A DNA stretch of 64,000 nt from Ceratobasidium sp. AG-K (GCA_037039685.1 JAWNGF010000001.1:7936001-8000000); one strand, 5' to 3'. Shown: positions 1 through 11,099, counted from the stretch's first letter. Numbers and translations: made by a program. Notes: generated from the letters alone by a model not told the origin.

Positions 1-211
1 GCCACTTGCCGCGGCAGCGAGTGATGCCTGGTTGGAGAACGCAGCGGCCTGGATACCGCCCAGACCCAGGACGAGGAACAGGATCTAGGTAGAGAGTCGG
101 CAAGCCGTTAAAGCGACGACTCGTGGTACCTACCGTGCCGACAAACTCGAGGGCGGCAGCGTGAATGTCCTCCCGGATGTTACCGAAAAGCGACCTAGAG
201 TCGGTCTTCAT
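1..211 (-). CDS. aquaporin / MIP channel, N-terminal part (cut by window edge)
   Basis: Two exons are visible: 134-211, starting at the ATG at 211, and 1-84, joined by a 49-base GT...AG intron (85-133). The product starts MKTDSRSLFGNIREDIHAAA and continues into EFVGT, then a hydrophobic stretch ILFLVLGLGGIQAA. This is the usual start of fungal aquaporins: a short cytosolic tail, then the first membrane helix with the EFxGT signature. Channels of this family carry water or small solutes across the plasma or vacuolar membrane. The NPA motifs and the rest lie outside the window, so aquaporin versus aquaglyceroporin cannot be decided. The family call rests on about 54 residues. Confidence 0.75.
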   Translation of the reverse strand, partial: MKTDSRSLFGNIREDIHAAALEFVGTVGTTSRRFNGLPTLYLDPVPRPGSGRYPGRCVLQPGITRCRGKW

Positions 212-682
212 GGTGTAGAGAATGGGATGAGATGTACGTGAGAGGGATTACGTGGGTGTTGATGAGGGTGACATCCAAACTGGATGGTCTTATAGGAACG
301 AGGTAACGATACTGCAGCGTCACTGAAAGACCCTTGCAAAGCACCACGCTTTGACATACTCCGCGTCATTCGTATCCAGATTGTGCGATAGCAGACTGAA
401 TGGACCGGGTTTGGCTCGGAGGCTCGGATCGTTCAATTTTTGGTAGAGTTCTGGTATGTGCTGTGGTGACGCAACTCGACCGCACTCACGGGTGTGATCA
501 TTTTTTGTTCCCAGCCTGTACTTCGGTTCCCTAGCTTGGCCGGGAACGGCTTGTGGGACACGGTTTGGTGCTTGGTAGGCACATGCCGTTGGAAATAACG
601 CCACTGGCGTCACTGTCCCTCGATCTGGGGTTCTCCGATCAATGCCGCTTCTAATTGCACACCTGATATGGGTTTACATAAA
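212..682. other. intergenic: aquaporin promoter and ESF1 downstream region
   Basis: About 470 bases between the divergent-facing aquaporin start and the ESF1 stop. A 97-codon open frame on the minus strand (320-613) has no recognisable domain and no splice support, so I do not call it a gene. No RNA gene or repeat seen. Confidence 0.5.
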
Positions 683-2971
683 TCACAGTCGTTGCCTTTT
701 CCCAGCTCCCACCCGGGCGACGCTTGTCTTCCTCTTCACACTTTCCACAATACTCTTGAGGCTACGGTCATCGGAGGCGCTCTCTCGTACTGCTTTGAGT
801 TTTCCTTTTACCACGGTCTCCTCCTTGCTTTGGCGCTCCCTTTGGCGCTTGGCTCGTTCGTCCAGTAACGCCTGCATTGCCTTGGTGTTTTGGAAGCTAG
901 CACAAGTTTGGTAAGAGCATGATGGAGCCATCTCAACTATTACTCACTGAGGATTAGATGGATCGATCGCAAACGCATGATCTTCGTGCAACACGGCAAA
1001 TCGCTCGTCCTTGACATTGATCGCAAAGTCCCGTCCGTCCTCTGCGTCCGCCATCGCTGATCCCTTCTTGTCCCTCCTTCGTCCTTTCTTCGCCGTACGG
1101 CCCGCCTTTTCGGCCTTGACCACCGCACGCATGTCAAAGTGCTTTGGTTCGGTGTCTGTCGCGACGCTTGGGTCGGGTGCCAGCAATAGTGCTAGTTCGG
1201 CATCAGTTGATATGTCCCGAGGTCCAGCCGATTGAGCACCATTGCCCTTGGAAGCCGTTCTCGATTTGGACGGGCCAGGTATCGGCTCCTCACCTCCATC
1301 GTCGCCGAAGAACTCGTCTCCAGATGACTCGGCGTCCTTGGGAGCAACCTCTTTCTTAGCCTTTCTCTGCTCTCGCTTCTCCTTTTGCCTGCGCCGGTAT
1401 CGATCAAGCGTCGTCTCGTTCTCCTCGTCCTTGGGAGCCTTGGAGCTCAATGCCGGCATAAACGTGATCTCCAGGTCCGCCGACTTGTCCTTATCACCAT
1501 CATCGCCCCAGCCCTCGGGTAGGTCATCGTCGTTCCCACCAAGCAATAGCGCCCGTAGCTTTTCGCGGTCCTTGCCCGGCTCGTCTTCGTCCTCACTACT
1601 ACTCGATGCCAATAGCGCACGGAAATCGCCTTCCTCGACTTCTTTACGTGTCATTCGTCGGCGTGTCATCTTATTTCGCTCTGGGTCGTCGTCATCCCAG
1701 GTCAGTTTGACTTTTGAGTGTCGTAATGCCTGAAGGTGACACATGAGGTCATTGACCAAGGGTTCATCATGATTCACCCACATCTGTCACGAAATCCACC
1801 CCTTTCGTTGATGCTTGCGCCTCGGATGTGCACTCGTCCCTGTATGGGTAGATGAACTTGGAGCACGTTGGAGTTTAATCAATCAGACTACGCACCTAAA
1901 CTCTTGGGTAAATACCATGTCTTCGGGCACATAGCTCAAATCAAAGACGTTTGCCGAGCGCTCCAGCTCCGTCCCATCGAGCTCGGTGTATATATGAGCG
2001 GCAGCTGAAGGAGAGCTGCATGTAATTATAGCATAGTAGTACCTGTCCGTTATTAGTCACAAAATGCATTCAAGTCGGCGTAGATCCACACACCGTAGTC
2101 TATCCAATTGGTATTGTCGCAGTGCATCATCATCGTAGTCTCCTCCATCCTCAGCATTGAAGATAGTCTGCTCGTTGACTTCTTCATCCGAGTCGACCTC
2201 GTCCGCCCGTGCGCCTCGACCCTTCTTGAATAACTCTTTCGGGGGACCTTCCCGGTCCTCTCGTTCCATACGCTCTCGCCAAAGTCACTAGGGTACACCG
2301 TAACCCGTAATACCTTGGCGCTCCCACCATCGGGCAGAGCAGAGGCTGCGATTCGAAACAAGTGCCCAGCCGTGACATGGTCCCAATCCAAGTTGACCGC
2401 TGCAATTCTGGACGTCGGCTTGTCCACTACTCCGCCAGCGTCATTCGCCACAGAGGCGGAATACGCCTCGGCCTGTGCATCTAGGTCGGCGAAATTTGAT
2501 TCGTCCAGGTCGACATCGAGCAGCTCATTGGCCTTTTTGCCTTTGCTTGGTTCAGAGACATGTCGACCAATAACCACTTGTTCTGCGCCCGAGTCGTCCG
2601 ATTCATCGTCTTCTTCACTCGAGCTTTCCATCAATGCCTCGCCTCGCGCATAGTCGACCATGGGCGCCGCTGGTTGGCTGGACTCGGCCTCATCTTCTTC
2701 GTCCAAGCGGTAGAATCGACGGAGGTTGTCCTTGTCTCGGGACTTGGATACCTTGCGACCATACTTGTCGATCTGTGCTTTCTCTAACCCACAATATTAG
2801 CAAACGCACACGAGGCTCGATGAGGGACAACATACTGCGGGTCTCCTTTCCCTCGTCCTCTTCTCCAAGCAGAGACTTGAACCTCTGGTCAACGACGACC
2901 TTGTTCCGAGCTCGCCTCGGCTTGCGAAAGCGCGGATCCGACTTGAGACGGGCAAACCGAGGATCAGACAT
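683..2971 (-). CDS. ESF1: ESF1-like pre-rRNA processing protein (NUC153), with one frame break
   Basis: Six exons: 2836-2971, 2094-2783, 1896-2042, 1782-1839, 948-1729 and 683-896. ESF1 is a nucleolar factor for 18S rRNA maturation in the small-subunit processome. The N-terminus MSDPRFARLKSDPRF, the central YPSDFG segment followed by ERMERED, very acidic linkers, and the C-terminal NUC153-like segment (DPSNPHFQNTKAMQALLDER) are all family hallmarks. The exons sum to 2027 bases, one short of a multiple of three. The reading frame slips after YPSDFG near 2274, where the family expects one more residue before ERM, so one base seems missing from a GG pair. If that is a sequencing error the protein is about 675 residues. 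Splice junctions were fitted by eye. Confidence 0.88.
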
Positions 2972-3539
2972 GGTCGACAATTGAGCCTTTCCAAAAATTG
3001 TGTACAGCCACAGTACAGCCACCGTGCTTCGATTGACAGGGTTCCCGTAGGTTATTGGAAACGGCAAACATACGGGATTTGAAGTCGGTATTCAACGGGA
3101 CTTCCTTGGTGCTCGTCCGTTGAATTCCTAACTACACGTGGAGCGCGCTAGTGCTCATGTCATGTCACAAATTTAGTTCGTCGTTGTGGTGCGATAAAAT
3201 ATTGAATAGAGGGTGGAAACGGGGTTGAGTCTTTTTTGATCGCAACCCACGTGTTGTCTTGGTGATATTTGAGTAGGCCCAGCCTTCCGTCTTCCTTTTC
3301 AGCAACCGCTGGTTTTTGAACCTCGTTCGTCCTCTTTCTCCCTTCCTGTTCTCCCTTTCGTTCTCAGTCCACCGGTGGACCTATCTCTTTCACTTGTGAG
3401 TACGACCGTCTGTAAGGCCGTCACCGTCGGATCTGACTATTGCTAGTCTCACACCAAGCCCAATCACCGGCACGCAGGACGGCCTCTTTCAATAGCCACA
3501 CACCCTTCCAGTCTTAAACTCGTGCTTATTTACGTCGAA
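2972..3539. promoter_or_regulatory. divergent promoter region of ESF1 and the repeat precursor gene, with a probable 5' UTR intron
   Basis: The region upstream of the repeat gene holds a long pyrimidine-rich tract (about 3286-3390), common in strongly expressed fungal genes. It is followed by an intron-like segment 3396-3446: GTGAGT donor, CTGACT branch-like motif and TTGCTAG acceptor, 51 bases. Such leader introns are frequent in basidiomycetes. The transcript start is not identifiable from sequence alone. Confidence 0.45.
3396..3446 (+). other. probable leader intron of the repeat precursor gene
   Basis: GTGAGT...CTGACT...TTGCTAG, 51 bases, the same size class as the six coding introns downstream. 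It lies about 90 bases before the start codon. Confidence 0.45.
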
Positions 3540-4425
3540 ATGTTGTTCTCCAAGCAAGTTGTGGTATTTGCCTCGCTCCTCCTCGGCACTCTGGCTAGCG
3601 CTGTTGTCATTCCTATGCCCATGGCGAACGAGGTAAGACGCGTCTGCAACGGAGATACAATAGCGCTAACTGGGGTCTAGATTGCCAAGATGAAGTTGAG
3701 GGACGTCAAGATGATATCTGCCTACGAAAAGCGCCAGGACATCGTTGCCATTGGTGACAGCACACCGGTCAAGGCTCCGTAAGTGTGCTTTGTTTTTTGC
3801 GAGGCCAACGCTCATAATTACGTTAAGTGATGGTGTCGTACAAAGCTATCCTCGCCAAGTCGGAGATATTGTCTCCATTGGGGACAGCGTACCTGTCAAG
3901 GCTCCGTATGTGCACTCATCAAGTCCTTCATTCTCCTCTAACCTCTCTCGCAGAACCGGCGTTGTGGAGAACTATCCCCGACAGGCTGCTGATGTCGTTA
4001 CCATCGGAGATAGCGTACCCGTAAAGGCACCGTGAGTACCTGTGACAGTCTGTTCGAGCCCGGCTCATGCTTTGCTCCCAGAACTGGTGTGGTAGAGAAC
4101 TACCCCCGACAGGCGGCTGATGTCGTTACCATTGGAGACAGCGTCCCAGTCAAGGCTCCGTGAGTACGCTCGCTGTTTCTTGTGTCTACTTCTAACGATT
4201 CTTGAAGGACCGGCGTTGTGGAGAACTACCCTCGTCAGGCAGCCGATGTTGTCACCATTGGCGATAGCACACCAGTGAAAGCTCCGTACGTACCAAAATA
4301 TGTCCACAATAGCGTATATTAATCCCCTGAACAGTGCCGGAGTTGTTGAGAGCTACCCTCGCAGGGCGATTCGCAAGGAACTCCCTCGTATGAGGCGTAC
4401 GCGTAGCTCCAAGCGACATGCGTAA
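3540..4425 (+). CDS. secreted tandem-repeat precursor with Kex2-like sites (candidate peptide precursor, KEP-like)
   Basis: Seven exons: 3540-3632, 3681-3778, 3828-3905, 3954-4031, 4082-4159, 4208-4285 and 4335-4425; 197 residues. A clean signal peptide (MLFSKQVVVFASLLLGTLAS, then A) is followed by a short pro-segment ending YEKR. Next come repeats built around RQaaDvVtIGDSvPVKAP and GVVenYP, and a basic tail with RR, RMRR and SKR. Exons 3-6 are each exactly 78 bases with phase-2 introns splitting the same proline codon, so one exon equals one 26-residue unit. Each unit has a basic site before Q: KR first, then PR, ending with PRR. Kex2 prefers KR and RR and can also use PR (known from the K1 killer preprotoxin). 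I infer a precursor cut in the Golgi into several near-identical peptides, possibly with pyroglutamate N-termini. No known family recognised; a repetitive cell-wall or matrix protein is the main alternative. Confidence 0.8.
3732..4372 (+). repeat. exon-encoded tandem repeat, 26-residue unit
   Basis: One partial unit in exon 2, full 78-base units in exons 3, 4, 5 and 6, and a partial one in exon 7. Exons 4 and 5 code for the same 26 residues yet differ at about 12 silent positions. Exon 6 differs in one residue (V to T before PVKAP) and again at many silent sites. The introns between them (48-50 bases) are largely unrelated in sequence. Confidence 0.9.
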
Positions 4426-4728
4426 ACTGGCACGAGCGTCGAGTTTTGGCTAGTCCCGTTCTGATGATGTATGCAACCCAGGTGGTGCTTGGTATTTTTG
4501 AATACAATCCTCTCTTTCACTTTTGCTCTGCTGGTTAAACAAGCCTAGTATGCGCGATTAGAAGCTAGTGCCTGGGTTTTGGAGAACACAAATTACAACT
4601 CATCCAAAAGTGAACCAATGGAGGTAAAGGTCTTGGTCAACTAGCGCCGGAAACTGGTTGTAACAGTCACATGACCTGAGGAGCACTTCCCAAATCCCAC
4701 CGACCCATCACTATCTTGTCGCCCAACC
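4426..4728. other. intergenic: repeat precursor downstream region and NDUFA11-like promoter
   Basis: About 300 bases, without an open frame of note. Nothing else recognised. Confidence 0.5.
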
Positions 4729-5370
4729 ATGGCGTCCACTCTGTCTCACCAGCCCGAGACAATGCAAACTCGGCAGAGCACCGAGCCGTCCGCTTATGAG
4801 CCTAAATCGTCTGTCCAAAATGCGGCCTTTGTCGGGTTGCAATCTGCTGGTGTTGGTGTCCTTGTCAGTGCCGTTCAAAACGCGCTTGATCAGCATAACC
4901 GGGGTGCAGCTGGTATCCTCACCCGTACGGGTGGAACCATAGGATTCTTTAGTGAGCTTATGATTTAACGATGAAATGTTAGCAGATGCTAATATGCTCC
5001 CATCCTAGCTGCGATGGGTGCCAGTTTCGCATTTACCGAGGCTGTAGCGGCCAACGCACGCGAGACGGACGATTCACTCAACGGTGCAATTGGAGGATGT
5101 GCTGCTGGAATGCTTGCTGGTCTTCGAGGTACGCACTAGGTCCCTTAATCTCAAGGTGTCTTCATTTAAAAGGTGCAATTAGCTCGGTCCATTCCAATGG
5201 CCTTTGCATCATGTGCTGTAATTGGCACGCTTGTTGCATCGTTTGATGCTGCCGGTCGCTCGCTGACTGGAGGGCCGCAGGACACGGCCGCTATAGATAT
5301 CAGGGCGGAGAGGCGGCGCAGATTCTTCAAGAAGCCTCCTCCGATAGATGCTGCCACCCAGACAGAGTAA
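4729..5370 (+). CDS. complex I accessory subunit, NDUFA11 / NUO-21.3b-like (Tim17 fold)
   Basis: Three exons (4729-4951, 5009-5128, 5183-5370) give 176 residues. Several glycine-rich hydrophobic helices of the Tim17/22/23 type are visible (FVGLQSAGVGVLVSAVQNAL, then GGTIGFFTAMGASFAFTEAV and GGCAAGMLAGLRARSIPMAF). The C-terminus ERRRRFFKKPPP resembles fungal B14.7/NDUFA11 subunits, which sit in the inner-membrane arm of respiratory complex I. Another Tim17-family protein is possible, but the charged tail favours the complex I subunit. The third exon is placed at the TTAG at 5179-5182, because the earlier AAAAG acceptor puts it out of frame. Confidence 0.72.
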
Positions 5371-5455
5371 AATGCCTTGTCGTCATGTCAAGTTGATGCA
5401 AACTTTTAATCAAAGTTCAATTTCATTCACGCCTACGTTATATGCAGCAATTTCT

Positions 5456-6680
5456 TCACTGTAGCCACCCTTGAATCACTTGGAACACTTCGTCAAGTAC
5501 GGCTTCATATCCCTCTTGATAGTCGAACGAATGCTCGGCTCCGTTTACTTCGAATAAACGACAGGCCACCCCCGTGGTATTGAGACGGTCGCGGAGCCTC
5601 CTTGACTCCTCGACTGGGACCGCCGTATCCTCGATCCATGGACAAGGCAGGTAGGAGGAAATTTTGGACTTAATCCCGCTTCAGGGAATAGGGCGTGGTG
5701 TGCTGAAGGGACATCAGCGAGTGTTGGCCGGTCCAATGCTCTCAGACGTTCTGAAAGTCCGTGCTCCCCGGTAAGGTAATCTAGGAACAAGCCCTCTTGA
5801 AGTAGCACGCGAGCGAGAAACATGCGCGGTGAAGTAGGAATGCCGTCAGAGCCATACTCAAGCACACTGCCATTGACAACTGGAGGGGGATGTGCGATAC
5901 TAAGCCAGTCTTGAAACTTCGCAGGATCGAGTAATGGTCGTCCGCGGAAGAACGGTTTGGTTTTAGGTTCGAGGTAGTGAGGTATCTATGTTCGGGTTAA
6001 GCATCAAGGCGAAACCCCGTGTGTTCTGCCGTACCAAAAAGTCGCCCCCCATGCCATACATTGACAGGACGCCACGTAGTGGGCGTTCTGTTTGCGCATG
6101 AATACCAGCGAGATACGCCAAATATCCTCCAGCTGATGAACCCGCAATAACTATGCGGGTTATATCGATAGACAACTTCCTATCCACCAGAGATAGGCTG
6201 CCATTGAGCCCCGTAGGCGATACAGCCCAGCCTATAAGGTCGAGAACGTCCTGTAAGATATGGTGCCCAGTACATGGAGGGGACAATCGGTAGTCCCCAC
6301 TGATGAAAGCGTAACCAGCGCCGAGTAGTTTATCTATAGTAATGCGGGAGGTTTAATCGACTGTATAGAATACACGTTTAATGGTCTACTCGCCGATTAA
6401 CCATACCGGTAGGTAAGAACGACGGTCAGCGCAACTCAACCCTATGTAAATCGGTCAACCTCTCGATCTTGGTGTTCCTGAAAGGGACCCGCCTCCACCA
6501 TGCCAATATAAAACCCTATAACAACACCAATTCAACAATTAGCACGCTTGGTAGTATATAGTATGCATACGCCGGAACTGCCAAGGTGGTCGAGGTCGAG
6601 GGCAAGTAAACGTCGACCAATAACTCTTTTTCCTTGTTGTACTCAAATGTACCGTCGGGAGCTCTCGCGTTGGTTGACAT
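5456..6680 (-). CDS. alpha/beta hydrolase (HSL/carboxylesterase type), damaged frame
   Basis: Minus-strand gene starting MSTNARAPDGTFEYN. It has an oxyanion HGGGG motif, a nucleophile elbow GSSAGG, an acid loop EDTAVP and a final AEHSF holding the histidine, so the full Ser-Asp-His triad is present. One intron is clear: GTACGG...CATAG, between GGDFL and IPHYLEPK. Two problems remain. Near 5631-5634 the frame breaks between LVHG and EDTAVP, as if one G of a GG were lost. And the segment between SGTPRSR and DKLLGAGY reads in frame only with an unusually long (about 130 b) intron having a GTTGAC donor, and lacks about ten residues expected there. It may be a gene with a base-call error, or a decaying copy. 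The substrate cannot be told. Confidence 0.6.
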
Positions 6681-6873
6681 TGCGAACGCTTGAACACAAG
6701 TCAGGGTCGGCTTCCAAGGTTGACGAATCACGCAAATTTCAATGATAAAAACCCATATCTTATTCCACAAAGAAAAGCAACCCCAGGGCCGAACAGTAAT
6801 AAGTGGAAAGATAGGTGCTCTATGGAAAAAGGAGTGAACGCCCCGCCAATCGAATACTGGATGGCTAGAGCAT

Positions 6874-8138
6874 TTAACCAGATCCACCAGAGTAGACCTT
6901 GCCGAACATGACCTGCTGGAGCTTGTCGTACAGAGAGAGCACACCAGCACCAGCAACACCACGGAGAATGTTGGCACCCGCACCCTTGAAGAGCGACTTG
7001 GTACCCTCCTTGGCGATGATCTGCGAGCCAGCGTCGAACATCGACTTGTAATGGACGGCAGATCCCGAGGTCATCATCATGCGACGACTGAAATAGAAAT
7101 TAGCAATTAGTCCTTTATTTTTTGAAGTTAATGGCGTACCGAATGGTGTCCAGAGGGTAGGAAGCAAGGCCAGCACCAATGGTGACACCCCAACCCAAAA
7201 GGAAGGAGGCGAAGAAAGAGCCCTGGAGAGCACCAACGAGGACAACGGGCTCTGCAAACACATGTTAATAAATGAAATGGGAGGTTGAGTATTTTGACGT
7301 ACTGAGGGAGTCGTAGACACCGAAGTAGAGACCACGGTACACGATGATACCAACGACCGAAGGCACGAAGCCACGGTAGAGGCCAGCAATACCGTCGGAA
7401 GCAAGGGTCTTGCGATAGACATCGACAAGGCCGTTGAACTGGCGCTCTCCTCCGCCCTTCTTGGCCGACTTGGCGTCGTTTGCAAGACGGGTACGAGCAT
7501 AGTCGAGGGAGTAGACGAAGAGGAGGGAGGAGGCACCAGCGGCACCACCAGAGGCAACGTTACCACCGAACCACTTCCAGTAACCGTCCTGCTTCTTGAA
7601 GCCAAACAAGGACTTGAAGTAGTCCTCTGCACGAGTGGATCAGCATGTATGCACTGAGATCAGGTCAATATACATACTGAAGGCGAAGTTCAGGGCCTGG
7701 GTCGGGAAGTAACGGATAACGTTGGCAGTGTTTCCACGCCAGAGCGAGACCAAGCCCTCATCGGCGTAAGTGCGACGGAAGCAGTCGACGACACCCTTGT
7801 AGGGGCTGGAAAGACGACCCTGCTTGATCATCTCATCCTGATTTTGGATGAGGAGCTGTTTAAAGACGCAAATGTGAGAATTCGGAGCCCGCATATGCTC
7901 AACGCGTCCATACCTTGATACGCTCGATAGGAGCAGCAGAGGTCTTGGCGACGGCCTGTTCCAAGTTGCTTAGAATGGGAAAAAACGCGACGCCGCGATA
8001 TACGTACTGCAGAGACACCACCCATCATGAAGTCGACTATTATACGCACGCGAGTCAGTAATCGCGACGCGTCCGAGTAACAGCGCACTCACTAGCAAAG
8101 TCCTTGGGGGACTTGGTCCGCTTGGCAATATCGGCCAT
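6874..8138 (-). CDS. AAC: mitochondrial ADP/ATP carrier
   Basis: Starts [15 protein letters not shown] and has the three repeats of the mitochondrial carrier family, with PxE/DxxK-type motifs ([26 protein letters not shown]). The RRRMMM signature is specific to ADP/ATP carriers. The product ends YSGGSG at the stop 6874-6876. The protein swaps matrix ATP for cytosolic ADP in the inner membrane; length is about 310 residues, as usual. Several short introns, for example after SL in YFGVYDSL and before RRRMMM. An in-frame upstream ATG at 8237 would add a Ser/Pro-rich stretch not seen in the family, so the start at 8138 is preferred. Confidence 0.96.
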
Positions 8139-8479
8139 TTTTTGAAGATATGAGTAGAGTGGGGGTGGGTGAGGAGGTGATGGTGAAGAGCAAGACTGGT
8201 GCTGGGAAACCGTGCTTAAGACTACTCGGAGATCCAATCGGAATGTGCGAAAAATTTACTTCCGTAAAACCCCGTTCCCTACTTTGGCTAATAATTACTT
8301 AAGCTGGGTGTATCCGGCTCCAGGGAGCGTTCGGAACAAGGGCATTCATGTGGGCACGACACCTCAGACAGATGTATTTGGGAGCAAAGCACATAAATAG
8401 ACTTATGATATAGCAGAATGTAAAGCGACAAAGTATAATGAAACTACTGGACACAATTGACCCCAGAACCAGCAGAAAT
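8139..8479. other. intergenic: ADP/ATP carrier promoter and SUMO ligase downstream region
   Basis: About 340 bases, with pyrimidine-rich sequence just upstream of the carrier start on its own strand. No gene seen. Confidence 0.5.
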
Positions 8480-11099
8480 CTAGTACCATTGCTCGCCCCT
8501 GTTGTTGTTACTGCTTTGGGCGCTCGGTCCGGAGTTGGGATTCGGACGTGGGAGTGTGGGGTGAGCGCGGCCGTTGGCTGTAAATGGCAATGACGGCTCT
8601 CCAGGGTACCCCGGTCCGTTGTAACCCGCATACCTGCCGTTGTTGTAGGCGTTGGGATTATAGCGGGGATACGGATTCGCAGCGTTTGCGGAAGGCATGC
8701 TATGATGAGGATTGTGATGTTGCCCGTAGCTATATGTTGAGCCAGGATATTCGGGTGCTCGTCCCGAAGCAGCAGTTGAAGGCGGACTGTGGGAATAGGA
8801 TAGATGCGAATACTGGTTAGGAGCAGGAGGTCGGCTGTCCGATCGCATTACTTGAGGATCTTCTCGTCCCACGGTCCGATTGCCGTCACTCTGAGCGCCC
8901 ATGAATCCGTTGGCAGGATGTTCGACCCTTGGTCGCTTCCAAGTCGAGTCTTGAGTCGGTGAACGCTCTTTGCGTTTGAACCCCCCGGAATCCGGCTCTT
9001 GTGGGGACGATGCGGCGACTGACGGGCGTGAAGGTGGCGGCGGGTCGCCCTCGTCATCGGAGCTGAGAGTCAGATCGATTACAGCTGCTTGAACTTGAGA
9101 TGTGGGCCGCGACGAACTACTTGAGGAAGGAACACTCCTCGCCCCATCAACAGCTGAAGCACGAGGCGGGGGTGGGTCGTCGTCGTCATCTGAATCAAGG
9201 ACCAGGTATTCCGCTGGTTTCGGTTTGGCCGAATCTGCGCTGGACTGCCTGAGGGGTCTTGCTTCAGGCTCAGCCTTGACCTTAACGGCTGGGCGCGGTC
9301 GTGTAGCTGCCGAGGCCATCCACCCCTGGGACCCATGTTTATCGTCATCGGTATGCCATTCGCCGTTCGCCTCGACAACAACATCCTCTACAGTATCCGG
9401 TGTACATTTGAGAATGTCATCGAAGTACCTTAACAGTGCACAAAACTAAGTATTCAGTCAACTCGATTCGGATACAACGCACATGTCAATTATTAGTTCC
9501 TCTGTGTTTAGAATTTTATCGCATGTAGGACACGCCCAGGTTGTGGTTTGCTCCATCATGGAAAACCAGTTTTCGGCATCGAAACATTGCGGGTGTACAC
9601 ATGTCGATGATCTACATGGTGTATTTATGCGGATATAACTTGCCTGTTAGAAATGTCAGTCGGCACACTTTCGAAAATCATATCTATGCCATACCGGACA
9701 CTTGAGGGACATTCTTTGCGGCCCAGCCTCGATGTCGGCATCAATCATGGCTGCCTTTTTCACTGAAAAAATATGAGGGTGTCCAGGAGGGACGACAGTC
9801 TGGCGCTCTTACTTTGTTGAAGCACATCCTCCTTCGAGCGCTGCTTTCCGGCCTTGAGTTTTTCGACCACTTCTTGCACCGTGGTCACCTCGACCAGCTG
9901 TGCGAGCATGAAGAATTTCTAGCAACAGTGGTTACCGAGCAATCCCTCAACCCATTATACACCGCATACCTTTGCGACAAATGGCGTGACGTTATTAACA
10001 TAGATGAGTTCAGCCTTTGATGTTACGCCCCTCCCCGTTGACATGAACGGCGTCAAGTTGGGCGGTGGCGCAGTCCCAGGCTTTTTCTTCAGGCCTCGAA
10101 CATTCGCGTTGATGTTTTTGTTATTTACCCGGATTTCGCATGTAGGAGGAAATTCGATTGGGACCATCGTATTGGTGAAGGCATTTGGGACGTAATGGCT
10201 CGAAGAGGTGCAGTACAAGCGAACTTGATATCTCCCCCTGGGGGCAGTCTAAAAATCAGTGTTTTCGGCTGTATAGTCTAACTTACGTCTGGAGCTTTTC
10301 CGATTGATCCTGATTAAGGGTAAATGTAAAGTATTGCGAGCGCCGCTCCGATCCGTCCTTGTTTTCTAATTGATCCTCTAAGAATCAGTATCGTGCATTA
10401 CAGTAGGTGATCGTAACGTACCCTGGCAAATCACTAATTGATTCAGTGGTTGATCCACCCGATAGAATGGCGATGGCTTAAATCGAATTTCTACGGCCGC
10501 ATTAGACAACATAGCGGTTCTATTGTGAGCAACTCACGTCGCGAATTTGCAGATGCTCCGTTGGTAGTAGTACTAGCACCATTATGAACGGCTGCGCTGG
10601 AACTCGTGTTGTGGGTTGAGGCCGCATAGGGATTGAACGCTGGGCGAGAGGGAAGGTTGTTGGAAGAGAGACCAGGATAAGGTTGGTACGTTGAATGACT
10701 CGAAGGGTATGTCCCGGTTGGTACTGCAGGCCGGAATCCCCCAGTTGGTTGGTAGCTAAAGCCACCGTCAATCGTTGTCTGACTGGCACGGCGAAGAACT
10801 CACTGTCCGTAGGTTCGAACACTCCGAATAATGCTCTTGGCGATCGAGTACGACTCTTCCAGCTTTTGCTCGTAGAGTTGGTCCAACACCTTCTGCAGCC
10901 TGTCGATCAACGCGCTCTTGTTTCCCTGCTTGCTAACTTTCTGGTTCAGTTCCTCGTCAAAATGGCCAAATATTGTCTTGAGTTTCTCTACAGTGAGTGT
11001 TCTGACCGTCTCTCGAACCTCCTGGGACAATTCAACTATAGTTAGCCCAGGTACTAAACAGTGTGGTGAACACAACAGCTCACCTGGAAGTCGCTCCAT
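8480..11099 (-). CDS. Siz/PIAS-type SUMO E3 ligase
   Basis: Minus strand, start ATG at 11099 (MERLP, then an intron to VELSQEV). Domain order: an N-terminal SAP-like helix pair (LTVEKLKTIFGHF, NKSALIDRLQKVL); a PINIT domain (PRGRYQVRLYCTSSSHYVPN onward); an SP-RING with CVHPQCFDAENW and WACPTCDK; then a disordered tail. The tail holds two acidic SUMO-interaction motifs, YLVLDSDDDDD and VIDLTLSSDDE. These enzymes transfer SUMO from Ubc9 to nuclear targets. The tail (about residues 450 onward) is Ser/Pro/Asn-rich and ends EQWY. It faces nudC head to head across 281 bases. Exons in the middle are short and were only partly placed. Confidence 0.9.

Noticed and set aside
320..613. 97-codon open frame upstream of the aquaporin
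   Set aside because: No domain, no splice partner, odd composition; chance open frame.
3745..4035. single open frame running through two introns of the repeat gene
   Set aside because: Its first part is out of frame with the repeat in exon 2, and the introns have normal splice signals; it exists because intron 3 is frame-neutral.
3540..4425. reading the repeat gene as an alpha-factor-like mating pheromone precursor
   Set aside because: Basidiomycete pheromones are short CAAX lipopeptides, and this protein has no CAAX end; the unit does not look like an alpha-factor.
3540..6680. a biosynthetic cluster formed by the repeat precursor and the nearby alpha/beta hydrolase
   Set aside because: A housekeeping complex I gene lies between them, the hydrolase is not of the prolyl oligopeptidase type used in known peptide cyclisation, and its frame is damaged.
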